In this document: piece after piece, positions 47,447 to 60,609 of the stretch | Layout: each line of letters starts with the position of its first letter | Numbering within the stretch: the first letter of the stretch is position 1 | DNA from: Hemibagrus wyckioides | Lineage: Eukaryota > Chordata > Actinopteri > Siluriformes > Bagridae | Direction of reading: 5' to 3' | NCBI RefSeq assembly: GCF_019097595.1 | Contig: NC_080716.1 | Span: forward strand, 8,306,640 to 8,370,639 | Length of the DNA stretch: 64,000 bases | Position numbers and translations under genes: made by a program | Notes under the pieces: model-generated | The model's input: only the letters and a program-made list of their open reading frames with translations | Databases searched by the model: none | What the model was told of the DNA's origin: nothing

Positions 47447-49160
47447 ATGAGCCAATGTATATACCTTAGAAACATTGCCAAGCTTAGGAACAATTTATAT
47501 GTATCTGATGCAGAAAAGCTAGTTCATCCATTCCTGACCTCCAGACTGGACTATTGTCATGCATTACTAGGTGGTTGTCCTGCATTCTCAATAAACAAGC
47601 TACAGTTAGTCCAGAATGCAGCTGCCAGAGTTACCAGATCAAGAAAATATGGTCATATAACCCCAGTATTACCATCCCTGCACTGGCTACCTGTTAAGTT
47701 TAGATTTGATTACAAACTAACACTACTTGTGCTACTACTTTACTTTACTACTACTAAATAGTTTAGCTCCCACGTATCTAGCCAGTCTTCTGACACGCTA
47801 CAATCCACCGCGCTCTTTAAGATCACAAAACTCTGGACTTCTGGTAGTTTCCAGAATATCAAAGTCTACAAAAGGGGGTAGAGCGTTTTTAAACTTTCCC
47901 ATAAACACACTCCTAAACCTTGTGGACAGCCTTCCCAGAAGAGTTGAAGCTGTTATAGCTGCAAAGGGTGGACCGATGTCATATTGAACCCTATGGATTA
48001 GGAATGGGATGTCACTTAAGTTCATATGCGAGTCAAGGCAGGTGAGCGAATACTTTTGGCAATATAGTGTACCTTAGAAACATTGCCAAGCTTAGGAACA
48101 ATTTATATGTATCTGATGCAGAAAAGCTAGTTCATCCATTCCTGACCTCCAGACTGGACTATTGTCCAGAATGCAGCTGCCAGAGTTCTTACCAGATCAA
48201 GAAAATATGATCCCTGCACTGGCTACCTATTAAGTTTAGATTTGAATACAAACTAGCACTACTTACGTACAAAGCTCTAAATAGTTTAGCTCCCACGTAT
48301 CTAGCCAGTCTTCTGACAAGCTACAATCCACCGTGCTCTTTAAGAACACAAAACTCTGGACTTCTGGTAGTTTCCAGAATATCAAAGTCTACAAAAGGGG
48401 GTAGAGCGTTTTTAAACTTTGGAATAGCCTTCCTGACAGTGTTCAGGGCTCAGACACAGTCTCCCAGTTTAAAAGTAGATTAAAGACATATCTCCTTAGC
48501 CTGGCATACACATAATACATCCCATAACCTTGTGCTCCAGTACATCTGATTAAATGCACATTATCATCTAGTGCTGCTAATATCATGAACAGCAGCTATG
48601 CTAATTCCTTTTCACCTGTTCCTTTTTTTATTCCCATCCTGAGGCATCTGGAGATTGTGCCAGCTTCAGTAGACAGAGGCCAATCCTTCAAGGATCCTGA
48701 GGCACCCAGAGATGGACCAGCTTCAGCTGGGTTCTGCTTGGTGAGGATTTGTGTATATCAAAGCAATGCTGCTAGCCCAATGTGGACTTAGAGGACGACA
48801 ACAACCTCCTAATTAATACACACACTAACATTCTACATATGCTGGATCTGCATCACACTGTAGACTGTACATAACTGCAGAAATGACATTGTTCATAATC
48901 ACACTCTTCGGTGTTTAGAATAATTTATAATCACACTCTCTGGTGTCACCCAAATGAGGATGGGTTCCCTTTTGAGTCTGGTTCCTCTCAAGGTTTCTTG
49001 CGTAAACCAATTTTTCCTTGCTACTGTCGCCATAGGCTTGTTCACTAGGGATGATTTTGTCTAACATCTATGTTTTTTGTTCCGATGTTCTGTAAAGCTG
49101 CTTTGAGACACTGTTCATTGTTAAAAGTGCTATACAAATATAATTGAATTGAATTGAATA
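47447..49160 (+). mobile_element. LINE 3' half, unit 2, partly duplicated
   Basis: The first block (47447-47897) matches 19301-19752 and stops at AAACTTT. After a Tc1 end (47898-48071) the LINE restarts at CCTTAGAAACATTGCC and runs through the RT C-terminus again, with an internal loss of the GCATTACTAGGTGG region, to the TTGAA tail at 49160. Unit 1 has a single uninterrupted block. Confidence 0.8.
47898..48071 (+). mobile_element. Tc1-family 3' terminus fragment
   Basis: Reads VDSLPRRVEAVIAAKGGP, the last residues of a Tc1-type transposase, then the terminal inverted repeat GAATACTTTTGGCAATATAG ending in TA. Only this end of the element is present, lodged between two copies of the LINE. Confidence 0.8.
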
Positions 49161-50136
49161 TATGTGCAATTCTGCATTCTTTATTCTTCTGTTCATTTGT
49201 TTATTTCAGACTTACATATTGCACACAGAAATTCTGGATAGTGCAGTCGATCAGCACCGTTACATCCTCCAAGGACACATCTGTACAGCCAGCAGCCCTG
49301 CTCTGGCCAGTACTGACAGCATTATTCCTAAAAGCACATGCAGATTCAAAACCATTTAACCCTTTCGAGTATTTCCAGAGCAAACTGTGTGCTATATTTA
49401 TGTATTTTACCTCTTTTCTCTGTGTAATAGAGAATTTTTTAATATTTTGCTTCTGTGTAATAATCTTGAAAACTGATGAAACCCTCAGATGAAAGGTCAC
49501 TTACACTAACTACAAGCTGGTGTTAATTGTAGAACCGCACAACACTAACTTGGTTTCACAAAACAACCCTTTACTCCTTTTTATCATCATACTGGCATTC
49601 CTTCCATTTGACTTATCAAACATTTTTAATTAATATAAACAAATGAATTATTTTCCCCCCACAAATCTGATCCAGAATTAGTCAGAATACTGTTGGCTTT
49701 CAATGTGTAAAGTATCATGACTCTGTGTTTAGCTGCTGCTGACCAGTGCACTGAGAAGTGGGCGGGGTTTGAGCCCCTGCTGGGCAAATAAACCACACTT
49801 ATCCACAGTAACACTGGTACAGAGATAAAACATTCAAAACATCTCAAACGTTTTTGATAGTAAAACACTGTACAACTGCTACAATAAAATTATAACATTT
49901 AAACCCAAGAATTAAGTAAATAAAATATAAATGAATAAAACTACACATTATTAAAGTCCTGAATGTCACCTTTCATATGACCATCCATTAACTACCACTG
50001 TGGAGTGTAACACAACAAAATGATTCAACACTGAACCCCCAAAACAGACAGAGTATTTTTCCTCTTGTAAGCTGTGTTGAAGCATGCCATTTCTTTCTAG
50101 GGTGAGCATACATAGTGAGGAATGATTTAGTGGCTT
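49161..50136. other. No gene recognised, unit 2
   Basis: As 20492-21662, shorter by about 200 bp near 49420-49450. Confidence 0.5.
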
Positions 50137-51545
50137 TACAGCTGGAACCAGAAATTTACATACACTGTATAAAAAGACACATAACCACTTTTTCTCACCT
50201 TCTGACATTAAATCAGACTAAACTTTTCACATTTTATGTCAGTTAGGATTTCTAAAATTATTTCTATTTGCTAAATATCAGAATAATGAGTGAGAGAATT
50301 TTTTAGATATTTTTTATTACTTCCTTCAAAGTCAGAGGTTTACATACATTTCCTTAGTATTTGGTAGCATTACCTTTAAACTGTATGACTTGGGTCAAAC
50401 GTTTTGGGCATCCTTCCACAAGCTTCTCACAATAGTTTAGTGGAATTTTGGCCAATTCCTCCTGACAGTACCACCTTTTCAGCTCTCCCTACAAATTTTC
50501 TATTGGATAGAGATCAGGGCTTTGTGATGGCCACTCCAAAACAGTTATACTTCAGCCATTTTGTAATTAATTTGGCAGTATACTTAGGGTCATTGTTCAT
50601 TTGGAAGACCCATTTGCACCCAAGCTTTAACTTCCTGGCTGATGGCTTGAGATGTTGCTTCAATATTTCTACATAATGTTCTTTCCTCATAATGTCATCT
50701 ATTTTGTGAAGTGCACCAGTCCCTCCTGCAGCAAAACACCCCCACACCATGATGCTGCCACTCTCGTACTTCACAGCTGGGATGGTGTTCTCAGGTTTGC
50801 AAGCTTCCCCCTTTTCCTCCAAATGTAACGATGATCACTATGGCCAAACAGTTCAAATTTAGTTTCATCAGACCACAGGACATGTCTCCAAAAATTAATG
50901 TCTCTGTCCCTGTGTACATTCGCAAAGTGTAATCTGGCTTTTTTTATGTTCCTTTTGGAGTAATGGCTTCTTCCTTGTGGAGTGGCCTTTCAGCCCATGT
51001 CAGTACAGGACTCGTTTCACTGTGGATAATGACACTCTCTTTCCAGCTACAGCCAGCATCTTCACTAGTTGTTTTGCTTTTGTTCTGGGGTTGATGCACA
51101 CATTTCGCTCCAAAGCACGTTCTTCTCTGTGACACAGAACCCATCTCCTTCCTGAGCAGTAGGATGGCTGGACATTCCTATGGTGTTTATACTTGTGTAT
51201 AATTGTTTGAACAGATGAACATAGCACCTTCAGGCATCTGGAAATTGTATGCAAGATGAACCAGGCTTGTGGAGGTCCACAATTCTCCAGATATCTTTGC
51301 TGATTTTCTTTTGATTATTCCACGATGTCACACAAGGAAGCAGAGTGTTTATAATACATCCACAGGTGTACCTCCAATTGACTCAAATGATGTCAATTAA
51401 CCCATCAGAAGCTTCCAAAGCCATGATATCATCATCTGGGCTTTCCCAACAGGAAAGTCTGATTTAATGTCAGATAGTGAGAAAAAAAAGGTTATGTGTC
51501 TTTTTATACAGTGTATAAAACCTTACACTGACTCTGTGGTAGCAT
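50137..51545 (-). mobile_element. Sleeping-Beauty-type Tc1 transposon, unit 2
   Basis: As 21663-23070, with the same TA-CAGCTGGAACCAGAA start, internal direct repeat and transposase fragments (FAAGGTGALHKIDD, FQMNNDPKYTA), and independent point changes. Confidence 0.88.
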
Positions 51546-51559
51546 CTGGCTTTTTTTTT

Positions 51560-51890
51560 TTTTTCTGCTGGGGCAGTGGCATCTCTGCTGCACACAGGAA
51601 GAGAGTGGATAAAATCGTAAAGATAAAGATCTGTCCTTCGATGCAATCTCAATCCAGTGGAAGAAAGGAGGATGATAGCCAAGCTATCATGTATGTTGGA
51701 GAACGACTCTCACCTCATGCATGAGACTCTGGGCAGCTCCAGAAGTGGCAGACTACTTCACCCCAAGTGTGTGAGAGAGCAGTACCGTAGGTCTTACCTC
51801 CCTGCTGCTGTGAGACTGTACAACCAGCACTGCTACCAGCAGACCCTTCCACAACCTGGACAACACATCATTGGGATTTCTACTATATAA
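51560..51890 (+). mobile_element. LINE ORF2 C-terminal scrap, unit 2
   Basis: As 23090-23420. The frame is better preserved here: KCVREQYRRSYLPAAVRLYN. Confidence 0.6.
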
Positions 51891-51909
51891 GATTACATTT
51901 CATTATTAT

Positions 51910-53032
51910 TATTACTAATTCAATTCAATTCATTTTATTTGTATAGTGTTTTTAACAATGGGCGTTGTCTCAAAGCAGCTTTAAAGAAGTAGAGAAACAG
52001 AGAAAGAAAAAATATATATATTTATAAGTTTAAACTTACTATTTTATCTCTATTTTATCCCTAATGAGCAAGCCTGTGGCTATGGTGCCAAGGAAAAACT
52101 ACGTGTGATGATATGAGGAAGAAACCTTGAGAGGAACCGGGCTCAGAACGGATCCCATCCTCATTTGGGTGAAACTGGAAAGTAAATAATGTAACTGTAA
52201 CTGATTAATGTCCTTTCTACAACAACAAACAAGAGCTCAAGGGGAACTATTAGGTTAGTGTAGTAACTGAGCCCATTATAGACATTAATTCCTTGCTGTC
52301 GCAAGCTGACAGATCTAACGGCACATCCGTGACAGTGTGAAAGTCCCCAAGTGGCTCTGTCCACAGCTGTCTCCTAGTCACAGGCTGTCCACACAGATCC
52401 ATTCACAGCATCAGTGAGCACCACCAAGCACTGAGACTCCGACCAGGGGTAGAGCCAGTGATCACACTGTAAACTCAGAACACTGGGAGCTCTGGAGTGG
52501 GACATAGAGCTCGATGGAGAAAGACAGAGGGAGAGAGAAATATATTAGGTATGCTTGTGATCGTGTGATGTTTAAAGACAATGTAGATTAAGTGTAAAGT
52601 GCAGGCAGGGACTCCGGCAAGACTAGCCAAGACAGCATAACTAAAAGGGAGAGCCAGAAGTTGACAGACATGAAGGCTTCCTGGGAAATAAAGCATCCAA
52701 CCACTTCACAGTCAGCAAACCTGAGCGACTTGTGAGGGTGGTAAGATGACAGCATCCAAACATCCCAGTACACCAAACACTCTATGACCATGAATCTTCC
52801 AGATCTGCTCCTTTACCTAAGAAAAACTATACATTGAAAGCTTCACTAAACAAATGTGTCTTTAGCCTAGACTTAAACATTGAGACTGTGTCTGAATCCC
52901 GAACAATATTTGTTAGGCTGTTCCATAACTGTGGGGCTTGAGGTATTACCAAATAAACAGCAACCTTGGATCGGAGTAGGTGTGGCAGATCATAAACAAC
53001 CAAAAGATCACTCAGGTACTTTTACTAGTCCA
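51910..53032 (-). mobile_element. LINE 3' UTR in reverse orientation, unit 2
   Basis: As 23450-24567. Confidence 0.65.

Positions 53033-53080
<48 letters not shown>
53033..53080. repeat. (ATT)n, about 16 units
   Basis: Counterpart of 24569-24624. Confidence 0.95.
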
Positions 53081-53786
53081 CTTCTGTATATTTAAATTTT
53101 ATATTTATATATTTATCTGTTTGTCGTTTTAAATCTATAATATCAGTTACAATTTATAAAAGTCACTTTGTCTTGATATTATCCTTTTCTTTAGCTGCTA
53201 TACCTTTACCGCTGCAACTATGCAAATTTCCTCGCTGTGGGCCGAATAAAGAATGAGAAATGGAGAAAAAGGATTGTTGAATTTTTTAGTGACGCATTTA
53301 TGAGTACTGTGTTCACATTTACAAAGCTCTTCACACAGTTAGAGCAACAACAGTCTATGTGGACTAAATTGTATATCACCTTTCATTGTTTTGACACAAA
53401 GCATTAAATAACCTCAACTTTCAGCTTCATCTATTCTTTTCTCGTTCAAACTCACCCTTTAACAAAACTATGTGTATCTACAGATCTACATTTACATTCT
53501 GTTTTCAAAACTAATCAATATCATTAAAAACAAGCAGATTATTTGTCTAATGAAATATATTTATTTAAAGTTGTAAACATTTAAACATAGAAACCAATAG
53601 ATTAAAAAATAAATAAACTAATAAAGAAGTAAAGTTTATTATTAAGTAAGTGAATTGTTAAAGGATTAAGTATATATTAATATATAAGTGTAATTAAAGT
53701 AAATTAGTGCATTAAAGTGTGTGTTAACAATAAGAACACCATAATAGTCATTTTTATTACAGTCATTAATAACGATAACAACAACC

Positions 53787-53787
<1 letters not shown>

Positions 53788-53837
<50 letters not shown>

Positions 53838-53838
53838 C
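53788..53838. repeat. (ATA)n, about 17 units
   Basis: Counterpart of 25333-25354 (about 7 units). Lies at the edge of the mitoguardin module. Confidence 0.95.
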
Positions 53839-53839
53839 G

Positions 53840-54121
53840 ACATCATCATCATCATCTCCGTGACCCCAATCCGCACGTGGGGTCGCAGCTCTTCATCTTT
53901 GACGTCATCTGCGTCATCGCTGCTGTAGAGTTGTTTATTTGTATTTAAACTGTCTCCATGGTGATGATGCGTTCATCGAGTAGTTTCAAGTCAAAACCTG
54001 CATTGAGTTTCTGCGTGGCAACAGATAAACATCGTCTCCATCACCACAACTCTACAGATCTACAACTCTACAAGTCAACTCTTCAATCAGCGACTTTCAA
54101 CGAAGGACTTCTGACCACACC
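53840..54121 (+). promoter_or_regulatory. Putative promoter of mitoguardin-like copy 3
   Basis: CCAAT at 53866-53870, CACGTG at 53874-53879 and TGACGTCA at 53900-53907, in the same order and spacing as before copies 1 and 2. Confidence 0.55.
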
Positions 54122-57100
54122 ATGTCTATCCGAGGATTTCTTCAGGGACTGAAGAACTGGACTCTGGGTGAGATCGCCTGTGCTGCGGGTCTGGTCACTC
54201 TGTCTGCCGGTGCGGGATACTTCATTTACCGCAGCCTCCGGACAGAAAGAGCTCCTCCTGACCACACTGAGCTTCCTCAAGGTAGGAGGAGCTTTATCCT
54301 ACCTCGTGACTTTAATGTCTCACTGATTTTACAATGAATCCAGTAGAAGGTACAGTGTTACAGTCTAATGTTATGTAGCTAACAAGCGACCTCATCTACT
54401 TCTAACAATTAGCCTCATGCTAGTTATCGTGCTAGCGAACTTGGCTACTGGTTTAAATTACACAATAAAGTCCTTAAGCTTGGTTCAAGAATGTATTTTA
54501 TTTCTACAATGAATTATTTACCCTGTTAGTAGGTCACTTTTAACAGCCCTGGCTACTGGTTTTACACTAAATCATGCTTAGCCTTGTGATTCTCCAGCTA
54601 GCGCGCTAACAGACTTTAGCCGATTTTTAGCGATTTAAATGACACTGTAATAGTTGGACTAATCATATCTACAACTTATCATATTCTCAAGCTCTAGGGA
54701 ACCTGTCTATTTGTTGTAATTATTACACAATTAATTGGTAAATATAATATAAATAAAATGTTTAGCCTAATGTTAGTTAAGCTGCTAGCGAACTTGGCTG
54801 TTGGTTTAAAGACACTAAAATCCTGAACCGAGTTGATGAGCTTGAACAACGAGAATTTCATTTATTTCTACAATATAATATTCATCCCCATTAAAAAGTG
54901 ACTTTTAACAACCCTGACTACTGGTTTTACACTAAATCATGTTTAGACTACTGATTAATCAGCTCTCCTAAAGGGCTTGGTTACAGGTGTATGTTATCTA
55001 CCTAGAGAACTTCACTAATCATTTTATTTACACAATATCATAGTGAGTATGAAGCTAGTTAGCTTGATGAACTCAGTTTTAATAATTACACAGTATAATA
55101 TTTGTATAGATTTGGGTGGTGGATAGGGGCAGGAGGTTTTAGAGAGTTTAATCAGTTCACATGTACAGTGAATTTACACAATCTGACTGCTACAATTTGT
55201 CTGTTTCTTCACAAGTTAACTAATTATCAAACTTGACAGGTTATTAAGCATTAATAGGAAAGTTTGATGTTGTGTAATTGAAGAGTCAGAATTCTGAGTC
55301 CCATAAAAGTGATTTTGTTACAGAGCCTGTGGATGTGCTGGGGGAATCAGTAGGTACTCCCTCTGTCCTCCAGGTATGTGTCTGATAAATAGTAATATTT
55401 AACTTCATTTGAAACCTGTAGGTCACTTTTGTCTAAGTGTGTGTGTGTGTGTGTGTGTGTGTGCACGTTAAGGTCGTTGAGCCAATCCTGCAGCTGCTGC
55501 CCCCCGAACCTCAGGACGAGCCTTCAGCTGTCATTCTGGTAAACAAATCATTCATTTATTTACTAAAACCAATCAATAGATTTTACAAGGTTGTGTTTAC
55601 TGTTAAGAATGTTAGTATGAATCTGATTTGATAAGAAGCACTTATGATCTTCATGCTCTCCATTTCACAGCCGCTCGATGCTGATGAGCCGAACAACGCC
55701 TGCCGCGATGTCCGGTGCGTGTCTGCAGACTCCTCCCTCTCCCAGTCTGGGGTATTCTACAGTGCTGCAGCTGAGATACAAACACACAAACACCCTTCTT
55801 TACAAGTTCTAATGTTTACTTTTGTTTCTCTATTTCTAGCCAGTGGACATTAGAAGAGACATAGCTGGAATGATAAGGGGTCCAGAGAGTCGGCTCTACT
55901 GCTTTGACACTGCAGAGACATGCTGCTTGACTCTCGAGGTAATCACAGTCTTTATTACTCTGGTGAAGGGAATGGACATTTTTAAATTGACATGGTTTTT
56001 AGCATTTTGTTGAAATGTGGGTCTTGAATTTCATCTAATTGTCATTTGCAGGGATTCCCTTATTATACCAGCTATGAGGGTAGATTCACTGGCATTCAGG
56101 TAAGGGACTATTCATTGTGGCATTGTAAAATTATGGTAATTGCGTTGACTAATTTTGTTTGTGTGTTTTAAGGTTGTTGAGCCAACTGTTCAGCTGCTGC
56201 CTACTGAAGAAGACCAAGACTCTTCACCTGTTTTTCTGGTAACCAGAGCTTTAAGGAAAGCTATAGAATATTAGTATGAAGCTGCTATGATCAGAAGCAT
56301 TCACGATCTTCCTGCTTTTCTTTACACAGCCACTCGATGCTGGTGAGCTGATCAGCGCCCACCGAAACATACAGTTCCTCTCTTCAGACCCCTCCATCTC
56401 CCAGTTTAAGGTATTCTACAGTGCAGCAACTGAGATACAAACACACAAACACCCTTCTTTACAAGTTCTGATGTCTAGTTTTGTTTCTCTATTTCCAGTC
56501 AGTGGACATGAAGTCCTACTTCTTGGGGATGATAAGGGGCCCACAGAGTCGTCTGTGTTGGTTTAAAACCACCACGACACACTGCTTGACTCACCTGGTA
56601 ATCACAGACTTGATTATTCTGAGGAAGAGAATTGACCTTGATGATTATTAGATGCTCACGTTTGTGAAATAGATCTTGAGTTCCAGCTATTTGTCATTTG
56701 CAGGGATTCCCTTATCATACCACCATAGAGGATTGTTTCTCTGGCATACAGGCAAGGGATTATTCGTTGTGGCATTAGGAAACTTTTGCTAATTGCAGTG
56801 ACTAATTGTGTTCACTTTAAATTGTTCTTTTAAGTCTGAATCTGGGAGGGTTACAGAGTTCATCTCCTGTAACCGAGTGGAGACATCGTTCATCGTGCCA
56901 CATTATAACACGGTAAATTTATTGCACTGTCATGAAGTGTATATTGTAGTTAGTAACTTTTGGAATTTTGTCAGATGTACTTTTATTTGTCTGCAGTGAC
57001 AATATATTTTTTTATTCAGCACAAAACCGTTAAAACGGTAACCTGCGATTACCTGTATGTGGCTGGAGATGGGCAGCTGTACACCTCCACCTGGGAGTAT

Positions 57101-58471
57101 GACCAGAACGACTCTGAGGTAATTCCGAGTTTCAGATCTGATGTGTATCTACATATGTTGCTATTCCCCTGGTTCGGATGCTGTAAAATTTACTGTGTGA
57201 GTTTTAATGATTTAATGATTCGGATTGCAGGAGAATGAGGAGGAGGTGGAGATGGAGGTGCCCTTTATTTGGTACGATCCTATTCACTGTTTATTGATGT
57301 AATAGTGTATTGTATGTTTAACACACACTAAGCATTTACATCTCTTCTTCCTTAGCTGCCATCTCTTAGAAAGAGGGGTGACTGACATCGGCCTGAAGGT
57401 GCCCGCTGTCCGTGAGGCGTTCGCTGTGAGCAAAACCTTTCTTCAGCTGCTGTTATTGCGCAGGTAAAGTCCACTCTGCTTTAACGTATATTGTGTGCTG
57501 TCTTATATTCAGACTTTGCTTGCCAGCATCCACATCCAGGACTTCTTGTTCGTGGTGGGAAAAAGGATTGTCATGCGACTGGCAGCAGCTAACAACCAGG
57601 TGACTTTAGAATGATGAAAGACTGTTTGATTTTTGTGATGAACATCCTTTCAGTTACTCAGTCATAGCCAAAGTGAGTTACAGAGATTTTCTTGTTTGTT
57701 TGAACAGGATGTAGTTGGTGTGCAGTTGGCATACGAGGCCCTGATTCGATTCCTGAGGACGCCTTCATATCAGGATTCGATTAAAGCAGAGCTCTCCGGG
57801 CCCGATGTAAGCTAATAAACGCCTGTGTGAAATGACAGATGTTTAAACAGAAAAGTTTTTGATAATATAGAAAACTGAACTTCAATATGTGAGGCTAATT
57901 TCTTTTTGTACCTTTACTCCTCTGTGCAGGTCTACCACTACAACTTCCTGGATATTTTTTTTGAGCTGATTCTCTTCGGCTTCTTTAAAAATGGCTCAAC
58001 ACCTCAGCTAGTAAGTGTCTCATCAGATTTAAGTTTCAGAACATGGTCTATTTTACCTCATTTTGATTTCCCTTATTTTTTAATCCTGATAAAACATGGC
58101 AAAAAGTCTGTTGTCTTTCTTTTCTAAAGTTTAAGGGAGGATTCTTGGAGCGCCTGCTTCAGCTCATCAGCATGTGGGATATAGACGTGTGGGAGCCTGC
58201 AGCAGAGCTGTACTTCAAAGTGCTTATTGTAAGTGTTCCAATATCTTCTGATGCCACGATACACAAATTCTCAGGATTGTACCTTAAACTCAGTGACACT
58301 ATGTTGAATCTGTGTGTCATTTGTCAATAGGATCACCTTACACAGCTTTTTGAAGTACTGTTCACTCAGCCTCTGGAGCTCTACAGCAACCCAGCAGCCT
58401 TAGCCTCCATAGTTCAGATTCTCATCCAGCAGCACGTCCAGCAGATGATGAACATTTTGGAGAAGCTCTGA
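54122..58471 (+). CDS. Mitoguardin (MIGA/FAM73)-like protein, copy 3, 19 coding exons, apparently intact
   Basis: Exons: 54122-54281, 55324-55373, 55473-55538, 55671-55751, 55840-55938, 56052-56099, 56173-56238, 56330-56410, 56499-56597, 56704-56751, 56835-56912, 57020-57118, 57231-57271, 57356-57425, 57513-57599, 57708-57806, 57930-58010, 58130-58228, 58331-58471; 1593 nt, 530 aa, all phases agree. The intron after exon 10 has a GC donor (56752), where copies 1 and 2 have GT. The product has a membrane segment (residues about 15-37), the duplicated exon 3-6/7-10 block, an acidic ENEEEVEMEV patch (exon 13) and the MIGA-like C-terminus. Differences from copy 1 are few: R/Q, V/M, C/Y, I/F, F/Y, A/G and I/V substitutions were seen. 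The ATG is the first in a short 5' UTR downstream of the CRE. A 3' UTR exon follows at about 58649, with AATAAA at 58852-58857. Confidence 0.7.
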
Positions 58472-60609
58472 GCAATGTCTTTCCCTTTGCCCTCTTCATC
58501 TTTTCTTCCTCTGTTTCATTTCATGTTTCTTCTTTTCTCTCACTTCTTTTTCCTACATTGCTCAGGCTCTCCATATGTGAGTATGAATTAATTTTATTCC
58601 TATTTTAGATTAATGTAATATTTTTAAAATCTCTTTTTTTTCCTACAGGTTGTACAGTGAACCCCAGGACTGAAGAAGGGCTTAACCCTATCTTAAGATC
58701 CCTTATCCCTTAATAATCATCCCTTATTAATCTATCCCTCTATTCCTGTCCCACTCCCTCATTCCCATAAATACCCTATAGTTCATAAATAGATAAGTAG
58801 AATTGATTGTAAGTAAACTTATATCTGTATAGTGCTTATATGCTTTATTTTAATAAATTTTTATATTTGTTCCTATTTCAGTCTCATTCTGAGTATTTTT
58901 AGTCATCAGTATATCTGTATATTTTTCCTTTAAAAAGCAACACAAAATGAATGTTTCACTTATATACAGATCCTTTTTAAAGAATTTCTTTTAAATGGTT
59001 CACTAAAATGTAAAAAATAGCATTTTATATTATATAATGTATTTATGTATTATACAATATATTATTTAATCTAAAAACACAAGCATGAACACAATGGCAG
59101 AAAAGAATGGAGCTCCACATTGAAGTGATAAAACAAGATGAAGGTCTTACAATACACTATACAGTTACTGGGGTGTGGTATAAATAAAAAACATGAGGTA
59201 ATTATTATTAATTGGTAATCATAGTAATGTAAATAATAGGATAAGGCCTTCAACCTTCCCTCTGCTCTGTTCCCCACCTTTTCTACATGAGGTATCACGC
59301 TGACCAGAGAAAGGGTCAGTGTACTGCTCATGATTTTTGAGTTAGTGGTAAACACAAGTCAGTGTCATAGGAAGTCTCTTTCTGTTCCCATCCTCTCCTG
59401 TCTTCACTACAGCCATGTAAGTTAAATGCCCCCCCCAACCCCAGATTTTGTTGATCCCGGAGCTGCACCCTCGTTGCCGGACACCCCGACTTCCTGGCCT
59501 GCCCCTTTAGATACACCTCTACTGTGTAATAATTTAAAATCTGTGTAATAATCTGTAATATTGACATGTAATGCTAAGGAGGAATCTTCATCTATCTTCA
59601 TCAATAAATAAATCCAGGGAGCAACAATCACTTGTGTATTATGTGGGAGAAACTCTTACTCAGATCATAAAGAGGCAATGTTTGTGACGTAATCCTGGAA
59701 AAAGTGTTATATGAGATGGATATTATATCATTATTATTAACCTATCCTTTTTAATAAATGTAATATTTTGTAAAATTTTATTCATGTTAAAAAACATTAT
59801 TCCATGTTATTTAATTCATTCATGTTCTTATTTTCTTTTGGGTAATGAACCAGTATTTTCTTTTACCACCTGAATAGCTTGTTCTCTTTCCATAGACAAT
59901 TATGTACTCTTTATCTTATCTTAGGCCTACAGACTGCATAATGCAGATTTATCCCTGTATAACTGTCTGTTAGACACATTTCAACAGTATCCATCTGACC
60001 AATAACCACAAAGAAATAAAAAGTGACATTCTTTACTTCTGCTTCATTCTTGATTTACTATTGTTGCAGTTCCAAGCTGCTTGATAAAACAACAGAAAAG
60101 AGATGTTGAAATGAACAATTCAGAATACCTTCAGAGGACCTTGTATTATATAAAGCTGCTATAAAAGTGCATGTGCAGAAATAATCACTCCTCATGGAAA
60201 GTTTATTGAATAGAGTATTAAGAAGAAGAAGTATTATAATGTGTGTGTGTGTTGTTTCACAAAGACAGTAAGACAGTACTTAGACAGTAAAGTCTGATCC
60301 TGAGGTTGATGAGATGAATGTGTGGGACACTCGGATGGATTATCATAAAGGAGATTCACTGTGAATACCACAATTTTCACAGTTTTAGTTAAGCTGTTCT
60401 TATTAAAATGATCGTTTTTATTTATTAATCTTTAGGAATTCACTGCTTAAGAAGTGATCTATGAGCAGTAGATATAAAGAGCTGTGCAGTAACTCCAGAG
60501 GAAATGAAAGCCATTATTGAGCTGAGTGAAATGTAACAGTTTTTTATTTTTTATTTTATTAGCAGTAACAACAAAAAAAGTCTATTTTTAAGAATTTATC
60601 TTCAGATGT
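58472..60609. other. Convergent spacer of module M3
   Basis: Retains the 470 bp block (59425-59878) lost in M2, plus a C-run at 59430-59436 and a short (GT)n at 60240-60253. No gene. Confidence 0.7.
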
